DNA of 64,000 nt from Yersinia enterocolitica. GTDB taxonomy: Bacteria; Pseudomonadota; Gammaproteobacteria; Enterobacterales; Enterobacteriaceae. The position numbers and the translations under genes are program-made. Shown piece after piece: positions 29,544 to 40,154 of the stretch. Each line of letters starts with the position of its first letter. The stretch's first letter is position 1. Under the pieces are notes generated by a model. The model was not told the DNA's origin and did not search any database. It saw only the letters and a program-made list of their open reading frames with translations. The stretch is taken from assembly GCA_002082245.2 (NCBI GenBank), contig NBTC02000002.1, forward strand, positions 2,666,001 through 2,730,000. The letters run 5' to 3'.

Positions 29544-30545
29544 ATGAATATATATCGCCGTTATGGATGGGAACTGGCCTTGGCTGCACTGTTAGTGCTG
29601 GAAATCCTGCTGTTTGGTTTATCGAATTCTCGCATGCTGGATATCAACGTATTGCTGTTCAGTACCAGTGATTTCATCTGCATCGGCATTGTAGCTTTGC
29701 CGCTGACCATGGTGATTGTCAGTGGCGGAATTGACATCTCATTCGGTTCAACTATCGGATTGTGCTCCATATTCCTAGGCGTGATGTTTCAAGCTGGCGT
29801 CCCCATGAGTGTCGCGATCCCGCTGACACTGGTGGTTGGCGCGTTATGCGGTTTGATTAATGCCGGGCTGATTCTGTATACCGGCGTCAACCCGTTGGTC
29901 ATAACTCTAGGCACCATGTACCTGTTCGGCGGCAGCGCCTTGCTGTTGTCCGGCATTTCCGGCGCGACCGGCTATGAGGGCATTGGCGGTTTCCCAACAG
30001 CCTTTACCGATTTTGCCAACCAAACGTTGTTCGGCCTGCCCGTCCCACTGGTTATCTTTATGGTCTGCGTGCTGCTGTTCTGGCTACTGATGCACCGCAC
30101 TCATAGCGGCCGCAACGTATTCCTTATCGGGCAAAACAGTCGGGTGGCCCGTTACAGCGCCCTGCCCGTCGCGCGTACCTTATGCATCCTGTATGCCCTG
30201 ACGGGTGTGGCGTCTGCGATTGCCGCGGTCCTATTGGTCTCTTATTTCGGTTCGGCACGCTCTGATTTGGGGGCTTCGTTCCTGATGCCAGCCATCACCG
30301 CAGTGGTACTGGGGGGCGCTAACATCTACGGCGGCTCTGGCTCCATCCTCGGGACGGCACTGGCGATATTACTGGTGGGTTACTTACAGCAAGGTTTGCA
30401 AATGATTGGCACACCAAACCAGATATCGAGTGCGTTGTCCGGTGCATTGCTGATTCTAGTGGTGGTTGGGCGCTCTATCAGCCTGCACCGACATCTGATT
30501 CATGAATGGCTGCAACGTCGTCGCAGCAGACACACCCTAAGTTAA
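29544..30545 (+). CDS. lsrD: AI-2 ABC importer permease LsrD
   Basis: The second permease subunit, 333 residues with about 9-10 helices and the family motif A-V-V-L-G-G-A-N-I-Y-G-G-S-G-S near residue 260. The ATG at 29544 is chosen because GAGGTGG lies upstream and E. coli LsrD is of similar length (330). An upstream ATG at 29517 lies inside the ERIC element and would add nine residues. Forms the membrane channel with LsrC. Confidence 0.93.
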   Translation: MNIYRRYGWELALAALLVLEILLFGLSNSRMLDINVLLFSTSDFICIGIVALPLTMVIVSGGIDISFGSTIGLCSIFLGVMFQAGVPMSVAIPLTLVVGALCGLINAGLILYTGVNPLVITLGTMYLFGGSALLLSGISGATGYEGIGGFPTAFTDFANQTLFGLPVPLVIFMVCVLLFWLLMHRTHSGRNVFLIGQNSRVARYSALPVARTLCILYALTGVASAIAAVLLVSYFGSARSDLGASFLMPAITAVVLGGANIYGGSGSILGTALAILLVGYLQQGLQMIGTPNQISSALSGALLILVVVGRSISLHRHLIHEWLQRRRSRHTLS

Positions 30546-31628
<1,083 letters not shown>

Positions 31629-31634
31629 TCTCGG

Positions 31635-31656
31635 CGGCCCGTCCACCGGCGGGCCG
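31635..31656 (+). promoter_or_regulatory. GC-rich hairpin between lsrB and lsrF
   Basis: Arms CGGCCCG (31635-31641) and CGGGCCG (31650-31656). There is no T-run, so it is unlikely to terminate fully. Hairpins at this place often stabilise the 3' end of a highly made binding-protein message. Confidence 0.45.
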
Positions 31657-31682
31657 GAACAGGACTAAAGGAGTAATAACAG

Positions 31683-32558
31683 ATGGCTGATTTAGACGAT
31701 ATTAAAGACGGTAAAGATTTCGGTATTGGCGTGCCGCAGATAAATCCTGCCTTTACACTGAAAGGCTCGGGTTCACTGGATTGGGGGATGCAATCCCGGC
31801 TGGCGCGAATTTTCAATCCGAAAACCAATCGCACGGTAATGCTGGCATTTGATCACGGTTATTTTCAGGGGCCGACCACGGGCCTGGAGCGGATTGATAT
31901 CAATATCGCCCCGCTGTTTGAATATGCCGATGTCCTAATGTGTACCCGTGGCATTTTGCGCAGTATCGTCCCCGCGTCGGCCAATCGCCCGGTGGTACTG
32001 CGCGCATCTGGTGCCAACTCGATTCTGACTGATTTATCCAACGAAGCGGTGGCGGTGGCAATGGAAGATGCATTGCGGCTCAACTCCTGCGCCGTGGCGG
32101 CACAAGTCTATATCGGCACTGAACACGAGCATCAGTCGATTAAAAATATCATTCAATTAGTTGATCAGGGAATGCGCTACGGCATGCCTACCATGGCCGT
32201 GACTGGCGTCGGTAAAGACATGGCTCGCGACCAGCGCTACTTCTCTCTGGCCACCCGAATTGCCGCTGAGATGGGCGCACAGGTGATCAAAACCTATTAT
32301 GTTGACAGTGGATTTGAACGTATCGCTGCCGGTTGTCCAGTGCCTATCGTCATTGCCGGTGGTAAAAAACTACCAGAACGCGATGCATTGGAAATGTGCT
32401 ATCAAGCCATTGATCAGGGAGCGTCAGGTGTAGATATGGGGCGCAATATCTTCCAGTCAGAAGCCCCAATTGCCATGCTGAAAGCGGTTCATGCAGTGGT
32501 ACATAAAAATGAAAATGCACAAACAGCCTATAAGCTGTTCTTAGATGAAAAAGGTTGA
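31683..32558 (+). CDS. lsrF: 3-hydroxy-5-phosphonooxypentane-2,4-dione thiolase LsrF
   Basis: LsrF degrades the processed form of phospho-AI-2 by acetyl transfer to CoA. The 291-residue chain is of the class I aldolase type. It contains [12 protein letters not shown] near residue 60 and the Schiff-base region V-I-K-T-Y-Y-V near residue 200, with the active Lys. An AAAGGAG site precedes the ATG. It is the sixth step of the operon order lsrA-C-D-B-F-G. Confidence 0.94.
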   Translation: MADLDDIKDGKDFGIGVPQINPAFTLKGSGSLDWGMQSRLARIFNPKTNRTVMLAFDHGYFQGPTTGLERIDINIAPLFEYADVLMCTRGILRSIVPASANRPVVLRASGANSILTDLSNEAVAVAMEDALRLNSCAVAAQVYIGTEHEHQSIKNIIQLVDQGMRYGMPTMAVTGVGKDMARDQRYFSLATRIAAEMGAQVIKTYYVDSGFERIAAGCPVPIVIAGGKKLPERDALEMCYQAIDQGASGVDMGRNIFQSEAPIAMLKAVHAVVHKNENAQTAYKLFLDEKG

Positions 32559-32582
32559 GTGGGCATCGCTGCCAGTCAGTGA

Positions 32583-32936
<354 letters not shown>

Positions 32937-32942
32937 CCGACA

Positions 32943-32969
32943 CGGGCAGCCGATTTCCTACGCTGCCCG
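32943..32969 (+). terminator. terminator-like hairpin after lsrG
   Basis: Arms CGGGCAGC (32943-32950) and GCTGCCCG (32962-32969) with an 11-nt loop, 6 bp after the lsrG stop codon. No T-run. It lies between the convergent ends of lsrG and tctE. Confidence 0.6.
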
Positions 32970-33009
32970 CATGTTGGAGCCGCATGGCAAATTTAGCGAC
33001 TGAGCCACA

Positions 33010-34440
33010 TCACGCGCACACGCTAAAACTTATCCGCACCCATAAACCGCCTAGTAACTCACTGTGCAATAACTCTGGGCGGGTTTTATGGTAGGTCGTA
33101 ATGTCTTTTACCAATGCTAACCCCAGCCCCGCCCCTTGCTGCTCACCCACATTATCCAACCGGTGGAATGGCATCAGCGCTTGCGCAGCTTCATCTTGTG
33201 CAATACCAGGGCCACTGTCTTCTATTTCTAACCAACAGCGCCCTGTGTCACCGCCTATAACCAACCGTACCGTCACCACGCCCTGCTTTGGTGTGTATTT
33301 CAACGCGTTGTCCAGCAGGTTGTCGCACAGTTCAGTCAGCAATAAGGCATCCCCCTCGATCCAGCACTCAGACACCCCCTCATAGCCCAGATCAATCTGC
33401 TTGCTGCGGGCTTGAGCAAGGTGTGCAAAACACGCGTCGCGTAATAGTGGGCCGAGATTAACCGGTTGTAGTCTGCGCTCGTGTACTTTCATCCGTGATA
33501 ACTGCAATAACCGATCCGTCAGGGAAACGGTGTGATCCAGTGTCCCGCGCATCGCCAATAGGCTTTCACGCCATTGTTGTGGGGAGTCACTGGCCAGCGC
33601 CACCGCCACCTGCGTTTTCAACACCGTTAACGGTGTACGCAATTGATGAGAGGCATCAGCACTAAAGCGCCCCTGACGTGCCACCATTTCCCGTAAACGC
33701 TCGATGTAGCGATCAAAGGCCAATAACAACGGTTCCATTTCTGACCATGGCAACACTTTGGGGAGCGGGGTCAGTTCACCGGGATCACGCCGCAGCATCA
33801 AGCCTGATAGCTTACGTAATGGCTTGAGGATACCTTTGAGTAAGATATACGCCATTACCAGCGTCAAGAGCACCAGCGTACCTTGGGTCAAGACTGCCGA
33901 TATCATGATCTGCTGTGCCAGATCATGGCGGGATGCTAGCGTTTCAGCCACCAGCACCATCGCCATCCCCATAACACCAGACTCATTAACCGGTTGATAA
34001 AGCGCAGCCACACGTATTGGTTTGCCTCGGTACTCGGCATCATAAAAATGTACCAATGCAGGGTAGAGAAGGGATCGTGGCGTATTCAGCGGGAAAGGCG
34101 GTAAATCATTGTAGCCAGCTATACTTTTCCCCTCTGGCGTAATCACCTGATAGTAAAGCTGATCATTCATATTGCGCTCAAAACTATCGAGGACAATATA
34201 AGGGACATCAACCTCTAGCTGCCCATGACGAACAACCAACCGCTCCGCGACCGTCCGGGCAGAGGCTAATAACGTGCGGTCATAAGCTAACGTAGCCGCA
34301 TTCATCGCACTGATATAATGGGTATAAATAGAGATCCCGCCCAAAATCAGTAGTGGGACACCAAAAAACAGCAGCAATTGATGAAACAGCGAACGTGGGG
34401 CTTTAAACCATCGTGGCACAGTAGTGTTAGAGCATGCCAT
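33010..34440 (-). CDS. tctE: sensor histidine kinase of the tricarboxylate system (TctE)
   Basis: A 476-residue membrane histidine kinase. Helices near residues 20-40 and 180-205 flank a periplasmic sensor domain. A HAMP-like linker follows, then the H-box S-A-D-A-S-H-Q-L-R-T-P-L-T near 258, N-box E-L-C-D-N-L-L-D-N-A, and the ATP lid G-A-G-L-G-L-A-L-V. It overlaps the response regulator gene by 14 bp. Divergent tctCBA suggests it senses citrate or another tricarboxylate and turns on the importer. Confidence 0.88.
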   Translation of the reverse strand: MACSNTTVPRWFKAPRSLFHQLLLFFGVPLLILGGISIYTHYISAMNAATLAYDRTLLASARTVAERLVVRHGQLEVDVPYIVLDSFERNMNDQLYYQVITPEGKSIAGYNDLPPFPLNTPRSLLYPALVHFYDAEYRGKPIRVAALYQPVNESGVMGMAMVLVAETLASRHDLAQQIMISAVLTQGTLVLLTLVMAYILLKGILKPLRKLSGLMLRRDPGELTPLPKVLPWSEMEPLLLAFDRYIERLREMVARQGRFSADASHQLRTPLTVLKTQVAVALASDSPQQWRESLLAMRGTLDHTVSLTDRLLQLSRMKVHERRLQPVNLGPLLRDACFAHLAQARSKQIDLGYEGVSECWIEGDALLLTELCDNLLDNALKYTPKQGVVTVRLVIGGDTGRCWLEIEDSGPGIAQDEAAQALMPFHRLDNVGEQQGAGLGLALVKDITTYHKTRPELLHSELLGGLWVRISFSVCA

Positions 34441-35101
34441 TAGTGCATTCCAGGCTGTAACCTAAACCGCGTAAAGTCTGGATAGAGACATTACTGCCAT
34501 GCAGCTTTTTACGCACCCGATGCACATACAGTTCAATACTTTCTGGATTGGCATCATCGGATAAGGTAAATACCTGCTCAAACAGTTGTTGTTTGGCAAC
34601 TGGCCTACCCCGGCGATGCATCAGTGAGGTTAATACTGCCGATTCCCGCGGTGTCAGCGCCAGTGGCTTATCCGCTAACAGAAAGTAACCTTCGTCGTGA
34701 TAGGTCAACTCACCAAATTGCACCGCCTGCCCGGTTCCACCGACACTACGCCGTAATAGAGCACGTATCCGCGCCTCCAGTTCATCCAGTTCAAACGGTT
34801 TCGTCAAATAGTCATCCGCCCCCAAGTTCAGCCCTTTCACCCGGTCTGCCACTTCCGTTCTGGCGGTCAACAACAGCACCGGCAGCGTTTGCCCACGCTT
34901 ACGTAGCCGGGCCAGCAAATCTAACCCGTTCAAACGTGGCAACGCCACATCCAATACCACCAGCGCGTAATTTTCGTTTTGCAGCAAATGATCGGCGGCA
35001 ACACCATCATTTGCCACATCCACAGCGAAGCCCGCATGAGTCAATGCTTTCTGTAACCAGTGAGATAACTCGGGGTGATCCTCTACCAACAAGAGACGCA
35101 T
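34427..35101 (-). CDS. tctD: OmpR-family response regulator (TctD)
   Basis: A 224-residue regulator with the acidic pocket E-D at residues 7-8, phospho-acceptor Asp51 (V-V-L-D-V-A-L-P-R-L-N-G), conserved Lys near 101 (D-Y-L-T-K-P-F) and a C-terminal winged helix (V-H-R-V-R-K-K-L). It overlaps tctE and is transcribed away from tctC across a 122-bp region, where its binding sites probably lie. Confidence 0.9.
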   Translation of the reverse strand: MRLLLVEDHPELSHWLQKALTHAGFAVDVANDGVAADHLLQNENYALVVLDVALPRLNGLDLLARLRKRGQTLPVLLLTARTEVADRVKGLNLGADDYLTKPFELDELEARIRALLRRSVGGTGQAVQFGELTYHDEGYFLLADKPLALTPRESAVLTSLMHRRGRPVAKQQLFEQVFTLSDDANPESIELYVHRVRKKLHGSNVSIQTLRGLGYSLECTNGML

Positions 35102-35223
35102 ATCACATCCTGTACTTTTTCCTTCCCATTGAAAGGTAACTGAAAGGTTAATCTATTAACAATTCAGCAACCTCGCAATCGCGGGAAGGCTCACAATTTA
35201 GACGAAAATAATGAGGGAATAAG

Positions 35224-36204
35224 ATGAAAAGGATAATTACCCGCACTTTAGCCGCCTCGATTCTGATACTGACAGCACAAATGGCACAGGCTATCGAGGC
35301 ACCTGGCAGAACAGAATGTATTGCGCCGGCCAAACCCGGCGGCGGCTTTGATCTTACCTGTAAATTGATTCAGGTTTCCCTGCAAGAGACTAAAGCAATT
35401 GATCGCCCAATGCGGGTCAGCTATATGCCAGGAGGTGTCGGAGCGGTTGCCTATAACGCCATCGTGGCGCAACGGCCAGCAGAGTTTGGCACCGTGGTCG
35501 CGTTCTCCGGCGGCTCTTTACTTAATCTGGCACAAAATAAATTTGGCCGTTATAGCCCTGACGATGTGAAGTGGTTGGCGGCCGTTGGCACTGATTACGG
35601 CATGATCGCCGTGCGGGCTGACTCTCCCTATAAAACGCTAACAGATCTGATGGATGCCTTTAAACAAGATCCTAACAGCGTGGTATTCGGGGCCGGTGCC
35701 TCGATTGGCAGCCAGGACTGGATGAAAACGGCGTTACTGGCCCGTGAGGTGGGCGTCGATCCCCATAAAATGCGCTATGTGGCCTTTGAGGGTGGCGGTG
35801 AACCGGTTACCGCATTGTTAGGTAACCATATTCAGGCGGTGTCCGGGGACTTAAGTGAAATGGTGCCCTATCTGGCAGGCGACAAACTACGGATATTGGC
35901 TGTTTATGCAGAACAACGCCTGCCTGGCCAACTGGCTAATATTCCTACGGCTAAAGAACAAGGCTTCAATTTAGTGTGGCCGATTATTCGTGGTTTCTAT
36001 CTCGGGCCGAAGATCAGTGATGCCGAATATCAATGGTGGACGGAGACCTTTAACACCTTGGTACAAACTGACGAGTTCAAAAAACAGCGCGAATTACGCG
36101 GCTTATTTGAGTTCAACCTGACCGGCAAAGAGCTGGATGTGTATGTCAAAAAACAGATTGAACAATATCGTGAACAAGCTAAAGCATTCGGGCTGGCCAA
36201 ATAA
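35224..36204 (+). CDS. tctC: tricarboxylate-binding periplasmic protein TctC
   Basis: A 326-residue TTT-family binding protein. The signal peptide is clear (M-K-R-I-I-T-R-T-L-A-A-S, cleavage after A-Q-A). The mature part has the Bug/TctC features P-G-G-G-F-D-L-T-C near residue 40 and Y-M-P-G-G-V-G-A-V-A-Y-N near residue 70, which form the carboxylate-binding loops. It is the first gene of tctCBA. Confidence 0.93.
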   Translation: MKRIITRTLAASILILTAQMAQAIEAPGRTECIAPAKPGGGFDLTCKLIQVSLQETKAIDRPMRVSYMPGGVGAVAYNAIVAQRPAEFGTVVAFSGGSLLNLAQNKFGRYSPDDVKWLAAVGTDYGMIAVRADSPYKTLTDLMDAFKQDPNSVVFGAGASIGSQDWMKTALLAREVGVDPHKMRYVAFEGGGEPVTALLGNHIQAVSGDLSEMVPYLAGDKLRILAVYAEQRLPGQLANIPTAKEQGFNLVWPIIRGFYLGPKISDAEYQWWTETFNTLVQTDEFKKQRELRGLFEFNLTGKELDVYVKKQIEQYREQAKAFGLAK

Positions 36205-36219
36205 TTAAGGAGAAAGATC

Positions 36220-36651
36220 ATGAGCGATCGTATTTTTGCCAGTATCTGGATCCTACTCTGTATCAGCGGCTTATTTATCGGCTGGGGAATTCAAAGCGAA
36301 TACAGTTACGAGCCGCTAGGCCCGCGCCCTTTCCCGATGGCAATTCTGGCGTTAATGACACTGTGCGCGGTGCTATTGCTGCTGCGTAAACCAGACGTTA
36401 TCGCATGGCCGCACGCCAAAGTATTGCATCGCCTGTTGGTGATGGTGATTACGCTGGTGCTCTATGCCTGGGGGTTTGAGTCGCTTGGATTCCCGCTGGC
36501 GACAGCCCTGCTAACATTTAGCATCGCATTGTTATTTGAGGCAAAAATATGGGTCGCTGCGCTGTCCGGCGTGGTCCTGGGCGCGTCATTATTCTATGCC
36601 TTTGACTATTTACTTGATGTCACCCTACCACTTGGCGTTTGGCTGAACTAA
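36220..36651 (+). CDS. tctB: tricarboxylate transporter small membrane subunit TctB
   Basis: A 143-residue protein with four hydrophobic helices, as in TctB. E-P-L-G-P-R-P-F-P near residue 30 is the family motif. AAGGAG is upstream, and the gene starts 15 bp after tctC. It works with TctA in the inner membrane. Confidence 0.9.
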   Translation: MSDRIFASIWILLCISGLFIGWGIQSEYSYEPLGPRPFPMAILALMTLCAVLLLLRKPDVIAWPHAKVLHRLLVMVITLVLYAWGFESLGFPLATALLTFSIALLFEAKIWVAALSGVVLGASLFYAFDYLLDVTLPLGVWLN

Positions 36652-36661
36652 CGAGGCTGTG

Positions 36662-38179
36662 ATGGAAACTTGGATGTATTTATCGCAAGGATTTGAGGTG
36701 GCATTAACACCACAAAACCTGATGATTGCCCTGATAGGCTGCTTTATCGGTACCATTGTTGGCTTACTCCCAGGACTGGGGCCGATCAACGGCGTGGCCA
36801 TTTTGCTGCCACTCGCTTTTGCCCTAAAACTGCCCGCCGAGTCTGCCCTGATCTTGCTGGCTACGGTTTATATCGGTTGTGAATATGGTGGGCGCATCTC
36901 ATCCATATTACTTAATGTCCCCGGTGATGCCGCGGCTATCATGACCGCCCTTGATGGTTATCCAATGGCGCAGCAGGGCCGTGCCGGTGTAGCGCTATCC
37001 ATTTCAGCAGTTAGCTCATTTGTTGGTTCACTCTTGGCTATTGGTGGGATCATTCTGTTTGCACCGCTACTGGCACAGTGGTCACTGGCATTCGGACCCT
37101 CGGAGTATTTCGCGTTAATGGTCTTCGCTATCGCCTGCCTTGGCAGCATGATGAGCCAAAATCCCTTGAAATCACTGCTCGCCGCCTTAATCGGCTTGGG
37201 GTTGGCGACAGTAGGCGTTGATGCAAACACCGGCGTTTATCGCTTCACATTTGATAGTGTCCATCTCTCTGATGGGATCCAATTTATCGTGGTAGTGATC
37301 GGCTTGTTCTCGGTCAGTGAAATCTTGTTGATGCTGGAAAGTACCAGTACCGGCCAGAAACTGGTGCGTAAAACCGGTCGCCTGATGTTCAACCGCAAAG
37401 AGGCGGCAGAATGTGTTGGGCCAACACTGCGATCTTCAGTGATCGGTTTCTTTGTTGGGATTTTGCCGGGCGCAGGGGCAACCATCGCCAGTGCGCTGAC
37501 CTACATGACCGAAAAACGCATCAGTGGTAACAGCGATAGTTTTGGTAAAGGGGATATTCGTGGTGTTGCCGCACCTGAAGCGGCGAATAATGCTTCTGCC
37601 TGTGGATCTTTTATTCCTATGCTCACTCTGGGCGTTCCAGGCTCAGGCACTACGGCGGTAATGATGGGAGCATTGACCCTGTATAACATCACACCGGGGC
37701 CTGCGATGTTCACCGAGCAACCGGATATTGTCTGGGGGTTAATTGCCTCGCTGTTGATAGCCAACGTTATATTACTGCTGATGAACCTACCTCTGGTTGG
37801 CTTCTTCACCCGCATGTTAACCATTCCGTTATGGTTCCTGGTCCCCGCCATTGCAGCAGTCTCTGCGGTGGGGGTGTATGCGGTGCACAGCACCACTTTC
37901 GACCTGATGCTCATGGTTGGATTGGGTATCTTTGGCTATCTGCTGAGAAAAATGAACTTCCCCATGTCCCCGCTGATTTTAGGCTTTGTTCTGGGCGAAA
38001 TGCTGGAGCAAAACCTGCGCCGTGCACTGTCCATTAGCAATGGCAATTACACTATTTTGTGGTCGAGCCCTATTGCAAAAAGCTTGCTAATACTGGCCGT
38101 GGTGGTGTTGGTGCTGCCGCCAATCCTGCGAGTAGTACGTAAATTCCGCCAATCAAAGCCAGCCGCTAATGAAGGGTAA
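36662..38179 (+). CDS. tctA: tricarboxylate transporter large membrane subunit TctA
   Basis: A 505-residue permease with about 11-12 helices. The family motif G-L-L-P-G-L-G-P-I-N-G-V-A near residue 35 and the mirrored F-V-G-I-L-P-G-A-G-A near residue 260 are both intact. The start is the ATG at 36662 with CGAGG upstream; the GTG one codon earlier is less likely. It ends the operon, and a hairpin follows. Confidence 0.94.
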   Translation: METWMYLSQGFEVALTPQNLMIALIGCFIGTIVGLLPGLGPINGVAILLPLAFALKLPAESALILLATVYIGCEYGGRISSILLNVPGDAAAIMTALDGYPMAQQGRAGVALSISAVSSFVGSLLAIGGIILFAPLLAQWSLAFGPSEYFALMVFAIACLGSMMSQNPLKSLLAALIGLGLATVGVDANTGVYRFTFDSVHLSDGIQFIVVVIGLFSVSEILLMLESTSTGQKLVRKTGRLMFNRKEAAECVGPTLRSSVIGFFVGILPGAGATIASALTYMTEKRISGNSDSFGKGDIRGVAAPEAANNASACGSFIPMLTLGVPGSGTTAVMMGALTLYNITPGPAMFTEQPDIVWGLIASLLIANVILLLMNLPLVGFFTRMLTIPLWFLVPAIAAVSAVGVYAVHSTTFDLMLMVGLGIFGYLLRKMNFPMSPLILGFVLGEMLEQNLRRALSISNGNYTILWSSPIAKSLLILAVVVLVLPPILRVVRKFRQSKPAANEG

Positions 38180-38198
38180 AAACTGACTCGTATTACTC

Positions 38199-38230
38199 CG
38201 GGGCTGATAATTATAGGATTATTGGCCCCG
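38199..38230 (+). terminator. hairpin after tctA
   Basis: Arms of 13 bp with two mismatches, CGGGGC outermost at 38199-38204 and GCCCCG at 38225-38230, 20 bp after the tctA stop. A weak T-rich stretch (ATTTATT) follows. Confidence 0.6.
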
Positions 38231-38260
38231 ATTTATTGGGTTAGTCACAATCAAATATTC

Positions 38261-38331
38261 CGCGTTATAAGATGACACCTATCAACAAAATGCTTAATGA
38301 GTAAACTGATCATCACCAGTACCGGAAATGC
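38261..38331 (+). pseudogene. relic of a DUF2501 gene copy (leader plus internal fragment)
   Basis: Two pieces of the DUF2501 locus lie side by side here. Bases 38261-38292 resemble its leader at 39400-39431 (CGCGTTAT, then ACACCTATCA and CAAAATG). Bases 38297-38331 resemble an internal part of its coding region at about 39818-39852 (GAGTAAACTG, then ATCACCAGTACCG). The roughly 390 bp between them are missing, so this looks like a deleted duplicate. It ends 61 bp before the DUF523 gene. Confidence 0.6.
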
Positions 38332-38392
38332 TTAGACCTTAACTATAATGAAAGTAGATAAGTGTAATCACGATAAATCATGAGGCAAAACC

Positions 38393-39349
38393 ATGTCAGA
38401 CAAAATCGCCGTCGGCATCAGCGCTTGCCTGTTAGGTGAGAAAGTACGTTTCGATGGCGGGCATAAACGTCTAACATTTGCCGTGGACGAGTTGGCCCCT
38501 TTTGTTCATTTTGAGCCGATCTGCCCTGAGATGGCAATCGGGCTGCCTTCACCCCGCCCAGCGCTGCGCTTGGTTAAAGCAGGCGCTGATGATATTCGTC
38601 TCAGCTTTAGTAACCAACCAGAAACCGACCTGACCCGCGCCATGCAGGACTTCTCCGCGAAAAGAATTGCGGGATTGCAGCATTTAAGCGGCTATGTGGT
38701 TTGCGCCAAATCCCCTAGCTGCGGCATGGAGCGAGTGCGGGTGTATGAAACCGATGGCAAAAATAACCGCAAAAGTGGTACTGGTATTTTCACTCAAGAA
38801 TTAATGCGCCAACTACCGTGGCTCCCCATTGAGGAAGATGGCCGCCTGTGTGACCCTGAGCTGAAAGAGAATTTTGTGGCACGAATCTATGCCTTACATG
38901 AGTTTAATCAGCTATGGCAACAAGGCATGAGCCGCGCTCGGCTGATCGCTTTCCATAGCCGCTATAAATTGTTATTACTAGCTCATTCGCAACCTGCCTA
39001 CCGTGAATTAGGGCGTTTCGTTGCGGCTATCGACCAATGGCCTTCAATTAATGAATGTGCTTTTGAATACCGTAACCGGCTGATGGCCCTGATGAGCCAA
39101 CACTCCTCGCGCCGTGGTCACACCAATGTCTTGCAGCATGTCCAAGGCTATTTCAGCAACCAACTCAGCCCCCGGCAACGCAGCGAGCTGGCACAACTGA
39201 TTTTGCGTTATCGTCAAGGCAGTCAGCCACTGCTTGCCCCCATTACCCTGCTCAAACATTATTTAGCTGAATATCCCGACAGCTATCTTGCCCAGCAGCG
39301 CTATTTTGACCCTTACCCGGAGGTTTTGCGCCTAAGGTATGGGCATTAA
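38393..39349 (+). CDS. DUF523/DUF1722 protein (YbgA-like, TudS-type N-terminal domain)
   Basis: A 318-residue two-domain protein. The N-terminal DUF523 domain (about 1-150) keeps the cysteines that bind a [4Fe-4S] cluster in thiouracil desulfidases of the TudS family: Cys12 (S-A-C-L-L-G), Cys44 (I-C-P-E) and Cys110 (S-P-S-C-G-M), plus Cys104. The C-terminal DUF1722 domain (about 160-315) has H-S-R-Y-K-L-L-L-L-A-H and H-T-N-V-L-Q-H-V-Q-G-Y, typical of YbgA. A sulfur-related or repair role is possible; the substrate is not known. Confidence 0.85.
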   Translation: MSDKIAVGISACLLGEKVRFDGGHKRLTFAVDELAPFVHFEPICPEMAIGLPSPRPALRLVKAGADDIRLSFSNQPETDLTRAMQDFSAKRIAGLQHLSGYVVCAKSPSCGMERVRVYETDGKNNRKSGTGIFTQELMRQLPWLPIEEDGRLCDPELKENFVARIYALHEFNQLWQQGMSRARLIAFHSRYKLLLLAHSQPAYRELGRFVAAIDQWPSINECAFEYRNRLMALMSQHSSRRGHTNVLQHVQGYFSNQLSPRQRSELAQLILRYRQGSQPLLAPITLLKHYLAEYPDSYLAQQRYFDPYPEVLRLRYGH

Positions 39350-39532
39350 GAGGGGGAATTTAAACGCGATATGAAGCCCGTGGTAATTCAGCAAGTTGCC
39401 GCGTTATCAGATAACACCTATCAGCAAAATGTCTCCTTTGCGTTATTCTTAGCGCCGAAGAAAATAATTAGCAGTCTTTCTGGTGGTATCACGGCCTCAT
39501 GGCAGTGAGGCCGCTGTAAAACAGGAGTTTCT

Positions 39533-40015
39533 ATGAACATCACTTATCGCCTGGCGCTGGCTTTGGCTTTTTCTACCACGCTGCTGACGGCTACCGTTCA
39601 CGCCAATAGCCTATTGGATTCAGTAAAAAGTGCTGCTGACCAATACAGTAAATCGGGTGATAGCTCATCTTCATTGTCGTCATTGACCGGCTTACTCAAT
39701 GGTGGCGATAAAGGGCTAAGTGCCAGCACCATGACCAATGCTGCCGGTATATTGCAATATTGCGTACAAAATAATGTACTGTCGGCCAATGGCACTTCGG
39801 CGATTAAAGACCAATTGATGAGTAAACTGGGTATCACCAGTACCGAAAATGCCAAGAGCCAGGACTATCAGGAAGGTTTAGGCGGATTACTGAAAACCGG
39901 TGAAGGTAAGAGTTTGAATTTGAACGATCTGGGCAGTGAGCAAATCACTGAAAAAATCAAAACCAAAGCCTGTGATTTAGTGCTGAAACAGGGTCAGTCG
40001 TTCTTGTTGAAATAA
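39533..40015 (+). CDS. DUF2501 family exported protein (YjjA-like)
   Basis: A 160-residue protein with a signal peptide (cleavage after V-H-A, about residue 24) and a serine/glycine-rich stretch. The conserved part (G-I-L-Q-Y-C-V-Q-N-N-V-L, K-A-C-D-L-V-L-K-Q-G-Q-S-F) has two cysteines likely to form a disulfide in the periplasm. CAGGAG precedes the ATG. Function unknown. A fragment of a second copy lies upstream at 38.3 kb. Confidence 0.8.
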   Translation: MNITYRLALALAFSTTLLTATVHANSLLDSVKSAADQYSKSGDSSSSLSSLTGLLNGGDKGLSASTMTNAAGILQYCVQNNVLSANGTSAIKDQLMSKLGITSTENAKSQDYQEGLGGLLKTGEGKSLNLNDLGSEQITEKIKTKACDLVLKQGQSFLLK

Positions 40016-40056
40016 ACCTGACACACTGAGGTTTATAACAACGCGATTCCTGGCGC

Positions 40057-40141
40057 AGTGAATGAAGGGTTTACCGCACTCAGAGTGCACGGTGGCTTAC
40101 GCCACTATTGCCCCAACAGTAAGTATCCCCTTCATTTCACT
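40057..40141. repeat. long inverted repeat between the DUF2501 and HNH genes
   Basis: AGTGAATGAAGGG (40057-40069) pairs with CCCCTTCATTTCACT (40127-40141) with one unpaired base. A smaller GTGGC/GCCAC hairpin sits between them. It lies between convergent genes and could end transcription from both sides, although it has no T-run. Confidence 0.4.
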
Positions 40142-40154
40142 TTGTCAGCATGCT

